The notes beneath the pieces were generated by a model. The model ran no database searches. It was not told the DNA's origin and saw only the letters and a program-made list of their open reading frames with translations. The position numbers and the translations under genes are program-made. A DNA stretch of 64,000 bases from JANXZS01 sp963797255 (GTDB lineage Bacteria; Acidobacteriota; Terriglobia; Terriglobales; Acidobacteriaceae), in assembly GCA_963797255.1 (NCBI GenBank), contig CAWCOV010000019.1, positions 620,001-684,000 on the forward strand. Reading direction: 5' to 3'. Of the stretch, positions 47,693-55,722 are shown in pieces. How positions within the stretch are numbered: the first letter of the stretch is position 1; each line of letters starts with the position of its first letter.

Positions 47693-48154
47693 GGTAAGCA
47701 CCCTTGTGGCCTGGTGCGGCTGATTATACCCCTAACTCTACTATCCGCGGGCGTTTCAATAGCTTGCCGCCGTTGGCTCAGGCTGAGCTATTCCAGGATG
47801 TGATGACTGGGAGAGAAGATGCGTGGTTATTTCATCCTGAGGATCCGCGTCGGTCGTGGGCCGTAAGAATGCCCCGATATCTCACAAATTCGCGTTGAGG
47901 CCATGGCCTATTCCCTATCGTGGTCGCCTGCGTTCCCTGTTAGCAATTGTCTTTTCCCAATGCCTACAACCTTTCCTCGTCAGTGAGTATTGAAACCAAC
48001 TCTTTTGCTGTTACTCGTCAGAAGGAAGTCTCCAACATCGACAGAGAAGAGAGTGACACCGGATCCAAATCAGGCGTACAAGCGACATTTAAACAGATTT
48101 ATAGTTAGGCAGCATTTGGATCACCCTGATATATTGCGGTCTCGGAGACTCAGC
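47693..48154. other. Gene-free divergent region
   Basis: 460 bases between the leftward sigma/kinase operon and the rightward DUF4231 gene. A 64-codon frame (47704-47898) lacks a ribosome site and motif. Promoters for both directions must lie here. Confidence 0.45.
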
Positions 48155-48580
48155 ATGGCGAGCGATACTACGGTTTACGAGAAGCTTGTGCAGCAAAGCG
48201 AGTGGTATGGATACCGCGCGAAGCATAACCGACGTCTCTTCGTTCTGCTGAAGGGAATGCAGATTGTATTTGCCGCAGCCATCCCGGTAGTTTCTGTTGC
48301 GGGCCCAGCCAACGTTCAACGATGGGCTACAGCAACCCTCGGAGCTCTGGTTGGTATCTTTGAAGGATTTATTCAACTGGGACAGTACCAGCAAAACTGG
48401 CTCGTCTTTCGAGCAACCCGTGAGGCCTTAAAGCGCGAAGAATTCTTATTCAGCGCGAAAGCCGGCCCGTATTCCGGCATACCGGATCCTGACGTCCTTT
48501 ATGTCAATCGGTGCGATGCGATTATCTCTGGCGAAAATACTAAATGGCTCTCGTCGCAAGAAAGTGGTTCCAAGCGGTAG
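48155..48580 (+). CDS. DUF4231/SLATT-like two-helix membrane protein
   Basis: 141 residues from ATG 48155 with GGAGA upstream; the frame extends further 5' without protein-like sequence. Pattern: helical YEKLVQQSEWYGYRAKHNRR, then two membrane helices (VLLKGMQIVFAAAIPVVSVA and ATATLGALVGIFEGFIQL), then WLVFRATREALKREEFLFSA and a C-terminal YSGI-PDP. This is the DUF4231 pattern, related to SLATT effectors that are thought to damage membranes in nucleotide-signalling immunity. No sensor gene is adjacent, so the defence role is only a possibility. Confidence 0.7.
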   Translation: MASDTTVYEKLVQQSEWYGYRAKHNRRLFVLLKGMQIVFAAAIPVVSVAGPANVQRWATATLGALVGIFEGFIQLGQYQQNWLVFRATREALKREEFLFSAKAGPYSGIPDPDVLYVNRCDAIISGENTKWLSSQESGSKR

Positions 48581-48672
48581 GACAACGAATTGTTGACCCA
48601 TCCAAATCAGCCTGAGTGCTAGCTAAGTCGTACTTAATCCCATCTTTTAATCTCAGCAAACACGGTGCTTAC

Positions 48673-49800
48673 CTAGAAAGAATGGCGATATTCCACTCTC
48701 ACGATGTCGTCATACCAGTCCGACGAAGTCAGGGCCTTCCCCCACCCCACGTAGATTGAATTTCTGGGTTGGAATGACATGCGCGCACCAAGCTTCAGAT
48801 TAACGATATTAGTCCCGCTCGCATCCGCGGGCGTACCGGTCTGTTGGCCACTCGTAACATTCCAGCCCACCAACTCCACTACTGGACTAAGATGAAACTT
48901 TTCTCCATCGATAATTCTGTAACTCGGTCCTAATCCATAGAAGAAGATATTCCCGGCAAATTCTGTATTGCTGGTCGGATCTATACCTTTCGATCCTCCG
49001 ATCGGAACCCATCCGCCAATCTCACCTTCTAACTCGAAACGTTGAGATAGTCTTCCGTAATAGAGGATGGCCGGTTCAATGCTGTAGTGGTTCGTGCCTA
49101 GACCTTGTACAGAAGCCCCCGTCGGAAAGTATGCCTTGAATTGCGCGGAGAAGTAGGCCTTGGACTTTTCCAGCATTGCAAATTTAACTCCGGCTTGCAC
49201 ATCACCAACGCCGGCGCTGCTCGGGAATGCCTGCGTCGGATCCGGCGACGACTTCACGCCTTCCGGCTGCAACCAGCGAATAGGTAGTTGTACAAACGCG
49301 GAGAGACGCGGTATTAGAGCGTACTCGCCCATAAATTCAAGCGTCTGGAAGTTCACGTTCTGCGGTATTCCCAACCCTGGCCCCGGCGCATTCGGGTCGT
49401 TGATCGCCGGGGGAGCATTCCGGTAGCATCCGCATTTTCCATAGATGAACTCCGCGCGATCCGGAAACTCATCATTGAATGCAGCATCGAAACGGACACG
49501 CAACTCATTGCCGACAATAGCATTCTCGATGTAGCCCACCATACTGGCGTCTATCGGCGGTCGTTTTACTTCTTCTTCCGGTGGAGGAGGCGCCTTCTTC
49601 TTGGGTGCTGCAGGCTGGGTATCCGCAGGCGTAGCATTTGTTGAGGTGCTGTTTGTTCCTGTGGCTTGAGATGTGTCTAACGTTGCTGAGGCCGCGAATG
49701 CCATTGCACTCCGCGGGGCGTTCTCAGGCGCCGAGTTTGTTTGCTGTGCACTTGCTACCAGCGCAGACAAGAAGATCAACGAGAGAGCTGAGTATTTCAC
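48673..49800 (-). CDS. Outer-membrane beta-barrel protein
   Basis: 375 residues. Signal peptide MKYSALSLIFLSALVASAQQ, then a low-complexity Ala/Thr/Pro linker with PKKKAPPPPEEEVKRPP (about residues 25-80), then alternating amphipathic strands and a C-terminal aromatic (RVEYRHSF), the barrel-insertion signature. Strand-like parts such as YALIPRLSAFVQLPIRWL and YFSAQFKAYFPTGASVQ resemble porin or transport-type barrels (MetA-pathway/phenol-degradation type outer-membrane proteins). Substrate unknown. It stands 30 bases downstream of the nSTAND gene on the same strand. Confidence 0.7.
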   Translation of the reverse strand: MKYSALSLIFLSALVASAQQTNSAPENAPRSAMAFAASATLDTSQATGTNSTSTNATPADTQPAAPKKKAPPPPEEEVKRPPIDASMVGYIENAIVGNELRVRFDAAFNDEFPDRAEFIYGKCGCYRNAPPAINDPNAPGPGLGIPQNVNFQTLEFMGEYALIPRLSAFVQLPIRWLQPEGVKSSPDPTQAFPSSAGVGDVQAGVKFAMLEKSKAYFSAQFKAYFPTGASVQGLGTNHYSIEPAILYYGRLSQRFELEGEIGGWVPIGGSKGIDPTSNTEFAGNIFFYGLGPSYRIIDGEKFHLSPVVELVGWNVTSGQQTGTPADASGTNIVNLKLGARMSFQPRNSIYVGWGKALTSSDWYDDIVRVEYRHSF

Positions 49801-49830
49801 AGTGGTCTCCTTAAACAGTGGTAAGGATGC

Positions 49831-52665
49831 CTATTGATGGCCCACGCTCTTTCGCGTCAATACTCTTGCCTGCAGTTTGCGGTACGACTCGGTGAGCGTC
49901 TCTCTGTCTGATGCGGACAACTCGGGTAAGACCTGCTCGAGTCTTTCAAGTGCTGCCTTGGCCCCGGTGAAGTCGCCTGACCGCAAATATTTCTGAGCAA
50001 GGTCAACATAGTCTATTCCGAGATTCATATAAAAGATGCCTAATTCAGGATGTACTGCGGAACCACCTTCAGTACTCCCTTTCTTCAGTTCTTCGAATAG
50101 CCTGTCTGATGCACGTTTCGCTTCACTGCTTTCTCCCTGTGACTCCAATATTTCGATTCGGAGTTGGAGAGCTCTTAGCAGGCTCATGGAAAGCGATCGG
50201 CTTGGCGTAGCCAGCCCTTCTATGATTCGGATCGCTCGTCCATTTTTTTCCTGCGCTGTGGCGAGTTCCCCTTGAGTAGTGAGAAATTTTGCATGGTTGT
50301 TACAGTACTGCGCCAACTCCATCCGGTATTCGCGATTTGTCGGCCATCTCTCACTTAGAGCATTTGCCGTCTCGACCGCTTGCTCGTATAGATGCGCCGC
50401 TTCTTTCGGGTTACTGCCGCTCAAAAGATTGGCCAGATTGTTATAGGCGCGTGCAAGGTCCTGAGAAGGCCTTGGCGTTGAGGCGTCGGCATTGTTTACA
50501 CCGGTCCCCTGAACGAGTGGCTCCAGCAATGCGATACCCGCACGAAAGTCGGCCTCCGCTCCTTGAAGGTTCTTATTGTCGTAACGAACGATTCCCCGGT
50601 TGTAATTCGTCCTGGCCAATTCCTGTTGCGCTGCCGTGTCTCGTGGTGCTGTCTCATGCATTTGTTTCTGCAAGGCGATCGCCGCGTCATACTTCTTCTC
50701 CGCCTGCGATCGGCCATCGGGTGCGGCCTGTGGCGCCGTCTCCCACCATAGTCGGTATGTTTCTCCCATCCAGTTGTGAGCGTATGCCAAAGCTCTCGAA
50801 TATTGGGTATTTCCAGGGTGTTCAGAGTTCAACGACTGGAATAGCCCGATCGCCTGGTTGTATTCCCGGATGGAATCCTCGTATCGCTGCAGCAAGCGAT
50901 TAATGTCTCCCAGCCGCGAATGCGCTGCGGCAGTTTCGCTGCGCAGCGATTCGTTTGTTGAGTTCTGCTGGGAAAGAGCGGCATAAAAAGCTTCCGCCTT
51001 ATCCAGCAACTCTTTGCGGAACTCTTCCATCTGGGGTGAGTCCGCCCCGGCACGTGCTTGCTCGCGGCCGGCCGATGAAAGACTCTCATCCACCGCATTC
51101 TTTGCCATCTGCAGACTATTCTCCGCGTGGCGCTTTTCTTTCAAGGCCACGAGGGCAAGTACGACAGCCACCACCGCGAGCACTCCCAGGATGCCGGCGG
51201 CCCACTGCGTATTGCGCAACTTCTTCTTTCGCTCATTCTCGCGCTCGGTGACTAGGCGTGTGCGTTCCTGCTCGCTGCGAGAGAGGAAATCCATCGATTG
51301 CGCAAACAATGCGTTATAGCGTTGAGCCCAGGCCGCAGTCGGATGATTCTCCTCTCTCCATCGCAGGCCGAGTGCCAACTCCGGATTGGACCACAATCCC
51401 CCTTGCCCCTGGGCACACCACTCCGCATCCTGCGATAAACGCATGTAGATAGTTGCCGACGCGCGCTCCTCTTCCGCCCATCCGGTGAGCCGCGTCCAAC
51501 CCCTCATTAAGCTCTCGTGAGAAAGGTCGATGATCGATCGTGACCCCAGTGGCACACCATTCGGCGGCGTCAGGAAGCATCGGTTCAGCTTGCGAAAAAC
51601 CTCGACAATCCGAATCACTTCGCTTTCGGAGACTTCGCACAGAACCGAGAGGTCCTGAACACAGGTTGGTCGCCTCACTCCTCGAGGATCAGAAAAAGTA
51701 TCCGTGAGCGCTTTAAACATTCGCTCGACAACTTTTTCTTTATGATCCGAACTCGCTTCCAGGTACACCTCTTCGCAATGCATCGAGAGCGCGTTGCGAG
51801 AGGTTCCCACCGACTCGTAATCCTCGAAGTCTATGGGCCGATCATCGACTCGATGCTGCTGCCAGTAATCCCACGTTCGCATCAAGGCGTGCTGCAGCAC
51901 TGGCAATTGATCACTCTCGTCTCCGAACTCATTCAGCAGCCGCAAGACCAGGCGCTGGGCGATCTGCCCGCCTCCTACTGCAATCGGTCCGGTAATCGCG
52001 GACCGCAACTCATCGCGCGTCATGCGAGGTACGAGATATTGACCTCCGTTGACCATCTCCGGGAGGCCCGGGATATCCATGCAATCGCCAATAAAGTCAG
52101 ATCGCATGGTGAGCACAACGTAGATAGGAAACTCAGCCTGAATCGCAGCCTCGATCAGCAGCTTGACGAATGCAATCGCTTCATTTTTTGAAGTATCGTG
52201 GCGGCTAACGCGGTAACGAAATAATTCTTCGAATTGATCGACGACGATCAGCAGGTTATCTTCGGCAGGAATTCTCGCCTGCCGCATGGCCTCAACCAGA
52301 CCCCTCGTTCCGCGGCGCAACGTAGCTTCCAGGAGAACTCGATTCGTTGTCGCGAGTTCACCCTCGGTACCAAGCACCTGCTCGGTATCCAAGGCAGCGG
52401 CCAGATGGTAAATGGGATCTTCCCCTGGGCGCATGGTTGCGACACGCCAGCTTGACCCCGCACTGACCATGAATCCGCTGTAGAGAGATGGAATGAGTCC
52501 CGACCGCACCAGCGAAGACTTACCGCTTCCAGACGTTCCGACGACGGCCAGAAATCGGCACGTACGAAGCCGCCGTAGCAGTTCGTCAATCTCCTTCTCT
52601 CGCCCGAAGAAAAGATGATCTTCATCGGGCTCAAAAGGACGTAACCCTGGGAACGGATTAAACAG
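49831..52665 (-). CDS. nSTAND ATPase with transmembrane helix and TPR tail
   Basis: 944 residues if started at CTG 52665, which has AAGGA 9 bases upstream; no ATG/GTG/TTG precedes the P-loop after the TIR stop. N-terminus FNPFPGLRPFEPDEDHLFFG REKEIDELL and Walker A VGTSGSGKSSLVRSGLIPSL are classical nSTAND1. Walker B is NLLIVVDQFEELF and sensor-like LTMRSDFIGDC follows. A membrane helix lies near residues 485-505 (AAGILGVLAVVAVVLALVAL), then TPR repeats to the end. STAND proteins are oligomerising switches. It is 17 bases downstream of the TIR gene. Confidence 0.88.
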   Translation of the reverse strand: MFNPFPGLRPFEPDEDHLFFGREKEIDELLRRLRTCRFLAVVGTSGSGKSSLVRSGLIPSLYSGFMVSAGSSWRVATMRPGEDPIYHLAAALDTEQVLGTEGELATTNRVLLEATLRRGTRGLVEAMRQARIPAEDNLLIVVDQFEELFRYRVSRHDTSKNEAIAFVKLLIEAAIQAEFPIYVVLTMRSDFIGDCMDIPGLPEMVNGGQYLVPRMTRDELRSAITGPIAVGGGQIAQRLVLRLLNEFGDESDQLPVLQHALMRTWDYWQQHRVDDRPIDFEDYESVGTSRNALSMHCEEVYLEASSDHKEKVVERMFKALTDTFSDPRGVRRPTCVQDLSVLCEVSESEVIRIVEVFRKLNRCFLTPPNGVPLGSRSIIDLSHESLMRGWTRLTGWAEEERASATIYMRLSQDAEWCAQGQGGLWSNPELALGLRWREENHPTAAWAQRYNALFAQSMDFLSRSEQERTRLVTERENERKKKLRNTQWAAGILGVLAVVAVVLALVALKEKRHAENSLQMAKNAVDESLSSAGREQARAGADSPQMEEFRKELLDKAEAFYAALSQQNSTNESLRSETAAAHSRLGDINRLLQRYEDSIREYNQAIGLFQSLNSEHPGNTQYSRALAYAHNWMGETYRLWWETAPQAAPDGRSQAEKKYDAAIALQKQMHETAPRDTAAQQELARTNYNRGIVRYDNKNLQGAEADFRAGIALLEPLVQGTGVNNADASTPRPSQDLARAYNNLANLLSGSNPKEAAHLYEQAVETANALSERWPTNREYRMELAQYCNNHAKFLTTQGELATAQEKNGRAIRIIEGLATPSRSLSMSLLRALQLRIEILESQGESSEAKRASDRLFEELKKGSTEGGSAVHPELGIFYMNLGIDYVDLAQKYLRSGDFTGAKAALERLEQVLPELSASDRETLTESYRKLQARVLTRKSVGHQ

Positions 52666-52682
52666 GACCTGTAGTCCTTTCT

Positions 52683-54155
52683 TTAAGATTTCAGTTGCGC
52701 GATAAATGGCTGCAATGGCTCCGCCGTAAAATTCGCCGGCTGCGTAATCACCATCGCCTCATGCGTACGAAAGCGTTGCTTCTCTACGGTTTCAGGAGCC
52801 ATCATGGAAATCGCGAGAGCCTTCAATGGCCGCGTACGGCCGTAGCCCGCGCTCTTCTGGAGTTCCCTCAACTTTCGCCGCACCCAAAGCTCGTTGACTT
52901 TGCCGTAGAGAATCAACGCGCCATCGCATTCGCGGAGATTCTCTTCATGGCTCTCGCGAACTTCCGCTTCGTCACCTTCAAAGGTGGGATGAACAACGTC
53001 GAAGCCTGAATTGAAGAGTGCGTCTGCACATGGAGCACTTGACTCTACATCTCGTTGATCGTAGATCAGGTAAACCTGCGGAGCATCCGGCGCCGCGGAT
53101 GGCGCTCCCGATTTCCCGGCCTCCGGCGGTTTCGTCAACCGCTGAGTAATCACCGTGCGCAAGTCTTCGAAGAGCACCTCCAGCAGGTCCGCCCCTACCT
53201 GCGCTCTGGCATCGGTCCTCAGGCGCTGAAGAAATTTCTGTTGGCGCTCGTCTTCAACCGTGAGACCCGGCGGGATCCAGACAAGACGGGAAAAATTGCC
53301 TTGCTTGCCGCGTTCAATCGCCAACTCATTCTGGATCTCGATGAGCGACTCCGTGCTTCCCTCCGGGATAAAGCCGTAGTTCTTCCCGATTGGATGGATC
53401 GACATATCGCACCGTGCCAGGTCTGCCTGGAAGGATTGCGTTATTTCCGAGAACACCATCGGCACGCCGCCCGCCGGAAGCACGGTGTGGCCGTGCTGCT
53501 GCAAGTCACGTCGAATTGCATCGTGTTGCTCCCGCAAGTCCACCGTAGATTCGGCGAGAAATATCGTCCGCTGCTTCTCGCCAGTCGGGGCCTTGGCAGA
53601 CACCGTGTGCTCAAGGTCGGTCAGCAGGGCGCAAATGTCCTGCGCAAGGTCGTCCAGCTTCATCCAGAAGCCGAGCTGCGCTTTCGCTCCGAAAGCTTCG
53701 TCCAGCTCGTGCACCCTCTTCGTTTCCGGATCGACCTCGAAAAACTCATAGCCCAGCAGCGACTGCAACTCCGGTGGGTGCTTGTCCCTGCGAACCGGCG
53801 TCTTTAACACTTTGAAGATGCGCGCCTTATCGTGCAGCAGGACGCCGCCTTGCTCTTCTGCTGCTTTCCAAAACTCGACTAGCTCCTTGCGCGTCCACTC
53901 GGAATTGATGTAGCAGGGTGACAGGATCGTGATCAGTACCGCTGCGCGACGCACGCGATCAAGAATGACGACTCCAAAGGCGTCATTACCCTGCAGCTTG
54001 GGGTCGCGCCAAATTTCCGGTTTCTTGCCTAACAGCTGTGTAATCTTGAGTTCCAGCGCGCGATGCAGGTTGGTGATCCACCCAGGATGGCCTTCCATCA
54101 GGCACTTATTATCAAGGTGCGCATAGCTGATAAAGGCGTCGAGATCGAAATTCAT
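52683..54155 (-). CDS. TIR-domain protein with DUF4062-like middle and second TIR-like domain
   Basis: 490 residues from ATG 54155. The N-terminal TIR domain (1-150) shows FDLDAFISYAHLDN, EIWRDPKLQGNDAF and LITILSPCYINSEWTRKELV, with the Glu of W-x-x-x-E in EWTRKE, as in NADase-type TIRs. The middle (~200-330) is TIFLAESTVDLREQHDAIRR with ARCDMSIHPIGKNYG, DUF4062-like. The C-terminal (~370-490) PQVYLIYDQRDVESSAPCAD resembles a second TIR/TIR-like fold. With the STAND partner it forms a plausible NAD-depleting or signalling immune module. Confidence 0.85.
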   Translation of the reverse strand: MNFDLDAFISYAHLDNKCLMEGHPGWITNLHRALELKITQLLGKKPEIWRDPKLQGNDAFGVVILDRVRRAAVLITILSPCYINSEWTRKELVEFWKAAEEQGGVLLHDKARIFKVLKTPVRRDKHPPELQSLLGYEFFEVDPETKRVHELDEAFGAKAQLGFWMKLDDLAQDICALLTDLEHTVSAKAPTGEKQRTIFLAESTVDLREQHDAIRRDLQQHGHTVLPAGGVPMVFSEITQSFQADLARCDMSIHPIGKNYGFIPEGSTESLIEIQNELAIERGKQGNFSRLVWIPPGLTVEDERQQKFLQRLRTDARAQVGADLLEVLFEDLRTVITQRLTKPPEAGKSGAPSAAPDAPQVYLIYDQRDVESSAPCADALFNSGFDVVHPTFEGDEAEVRESHEENLRECDGALILYGKVNELWVRRKLRELQKSAGYGRTRPLKALAISMMAPETVEKQRFRTHEAMVITQPANFTAEPLQPFIAQLKS

Positions 54156-54228
54156 GAGGAAGCCCCAATTGTCAGTTGTCCGGCGATGACGCTTTTCCCA
54201 CGGCCCTGAACATGTCGCTAAGTTACTG

Positions 54229-54375
54229 TTAACTCGGCCCCGGGCCCAACCCCACGATGGCGTGTAGCTTAGCACCGTTGATCGAAAAAGAAACGTACCC
54301 ATTTGAACGGGATACAGAGTAGTTAAGGGCGGAGTCGAAACGTATCGTCCGCCAAGGGTCGATTAGTGTAGCCAT
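54229..54375 (-). CDS. Small unknown protein in graspetide-like operon
   Basis: 48 residues (MATLIDPWRTIRFDSALNYS to the end ...IVGLGPGPS), with AGGAA 9 bases before ATG 54375. A TTG-started longer form would overlap the YbaY-like stop. The C-terminal Gly-Pro run resembles the VGPGPGVGPGP linker in the protease of the same operon. No known motif is present; it could be a small precursor or a spurious frame. Confidence 0.35.
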   Translation of the reverse strand: MATLIDPWRTIRFDSALNYSVSRSNGYVSFSINGAKLHAIVGLGPGPS

Positions 54376-54422
54376 AGCAACATGTTCCTGTTTAGGAAGA
54401 TGTTGGCCGGCGTGGTGAGCCG

Positions 54423-54761
54423 TCAAATCAAGGTTACGGGAACCGCAACCGCCGCAGATTCGGGTGAGCGTGGGACGGCTATAACCTGGGTGGTAAGCAG
54501 GTCTCCACTCGCCGTGGCACCGTCGCCGTCCCAGTCAACGTGTACACGGAATGCAAGCGATGCCTTGCCTGGTTCTGGAACATCGAGCTGAAATGAGAGT
54601 TGTTGGTTCGGCTTCACCTGGACATTTTTGAGAATAGATTGCGCGACAAGCTTCGAGGGCGCATCCGCCACGCTGATGTCGTGTACTTCGACCTTGATCA
54701 CTTGCGCTTTCCGCTTTGGAGCATTTGCCGGAACTACGATATGTCCCTTGATGGATCGCAT
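54423..54761 (-). CDS. YbaY-like beta-sandwich protein
   Basis: 112 residues without signal peptide or lipobox. IKGHIVVPANAPKRKAQVIK, VEVHDISVADAPSKLVAQSI, QQLSFQLDVPEPGK and LAFRVHVDWDGDG follow the order of the YbaY/YscW-type domain (V-x-V-x-L-x-D-V-S-x-A-D-A-P). Members are usually lipoproteins, so the cytoplasmic form is unusual. It begins 9 bases after the ATP-grasp stop and is clearly co-transcribed, hence probably a helper of that pathway. The assignment is by pattern only. Confidence 0.6.
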   Translation of the reverse strand: MRSIKGHIVVPANAPKRKAQVIKVEVHDISVADAPSKLVAQSILKNVQVKPNQQLSFQLDVPEPGKASLAFRVHVDWDGDGATASGDLLTTQVIAVPRSPESAAVAVPVTLI

Positions 54762-54770
54762 AACACTTCC

Positions 54771-55721
54771 TCAATTGGCTACGTCGAGGGTTGCCAGCAT
54801 GTCCGCCATACCCCGGGTGATGGGTAAATCCGTGCGCTGCTCCACAAACTCCCATTGTCCGGCCGGATTCACCTCAAGGAAATAGTAGTCCCCCTCCGGC
54901 GTTCTTCGCATGTCGATCGCTCCATAGACCAACTTCAGTCGCTGTTGCAGAGCGAGGAGTTTCCTGCGCAGACTAGCAGGGAGAATCACAGACCGCACAT
55001 GAGCTTCGCCCACAACCATCCTCATGTCCACCGGATAACGAGTGTGTTGAGCGTCAATCTCTGCAGCGTAAAAGTTCTCCCCAATCACCGTAATACGAAG
55101 GTCTACACCCTTGATGTATTCCTGAAAAATTACCGGTGCATACTTCACCAGCTCCAGTCGATCCACATCAGAAGATTCAATCAGGCGAGTCTCGCGCCAG
55201 TCTTGCGTAGAAGCCAGGAATGCTTTGAAGACGACAGCCCCGACTCCGATCTGCGCTATGAATTCGCGGGCACTGGCGGGGTTGCTTGTTACTAGTGTTC
55301 TTGGAACGCGAAGACCCACCTGCTGTGCCGTCGTCCACTGAAATGGTTTGTGGTGGGCGATAGAGTCCGCCTCGCGCGGATTTACCCAACTGCACGGAAG
55401 CGCGTCCAGCATTCCGTTAACAGCCTGTGAAGTTTCGCTTTCGACAAATGCAATGTCGGATCTGCGCTTGATCTCAGGGTGAGTCACAAATGGTCGAACC
55501 CTGCGCCACCAGCCAACATTTGCGTTCGCCAGATCAACCATTCCGGCGGACGTCTCGATTTCGTATTTTGGTTTTGCATCACTGGACCAGGTGATTGCCA
55601 TAGGAGACTTGACAGGGAAGTCAGCCAGATCAATCTGGACGACCTCCCTGCCTTCGGCCCTTAGCAGGTTAACAACACCTGCGGTGTGTTCTTCTCCTTC
55701 GTAGGAGATGACGAGTATCAT
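54771..55721 (-). CDS. ATP-grasp peptide ligase, MvdC/MvdD-type (graspetide)
   Basis: 316 residues. N-terminal preATP-grasp domain: MILVISYEGEEHTAGVVNLL, EVVQIDLADFPV and NVGWWRRVRPF, the W-x-R-R strand of the MvdC/MvdD class. ATP-grasp core: GAVVFKAFLAS with the ATP-binding Lys, APVIFQEYIKGVDLRITVIG, KLVYGAIDMRRTPEGDYYFL and EVNPAGQWEFVEQRTDLPIT, where the Glu/Asn bind magnesium. Such ligases make omega-ester or omega-amide links between Asp/Glu side chains and Ser/Thr/Lys of a precursor. It starts one base after the protease stop. The substrate is proposed to be the TxKEV repeats of that protein. Confidence 0.88.
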   Translation of the reverse strand: MILVISYEGEEHTAGVVNLLRAEGREVVQIDLADFPVKSPMAITWSSDAKPKYEIETSAGMVDLANANVGWWRRVRPFVTHPEIKRRSDIAFVESETSQAVNGMLDALPCSWVNPREADSIAHHKPFQWTTAQQVGLRVPRTLVTSNPASAREFIAQIGVGAVVFKAFLASTQDWRETRLIESSDVDRLELVKYAPVIFQEYIKGVDLRITVIGENFYAAEIDAQHTRYPVDMRMVVGEAHVRSVILPASLRRKLLALQQRLKLVYGAIDMRRTPEGDYYFLEVNPAGQWEFVEQRTDLPITRGMADMLATLDVAN

Positions 55722-55722
55722 G

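Noticed and set aside
47704..47898. 64-codon frame upstream of the DUF4231 gene
   Set aside because: No ribosome site and no recognisable composition or motif.
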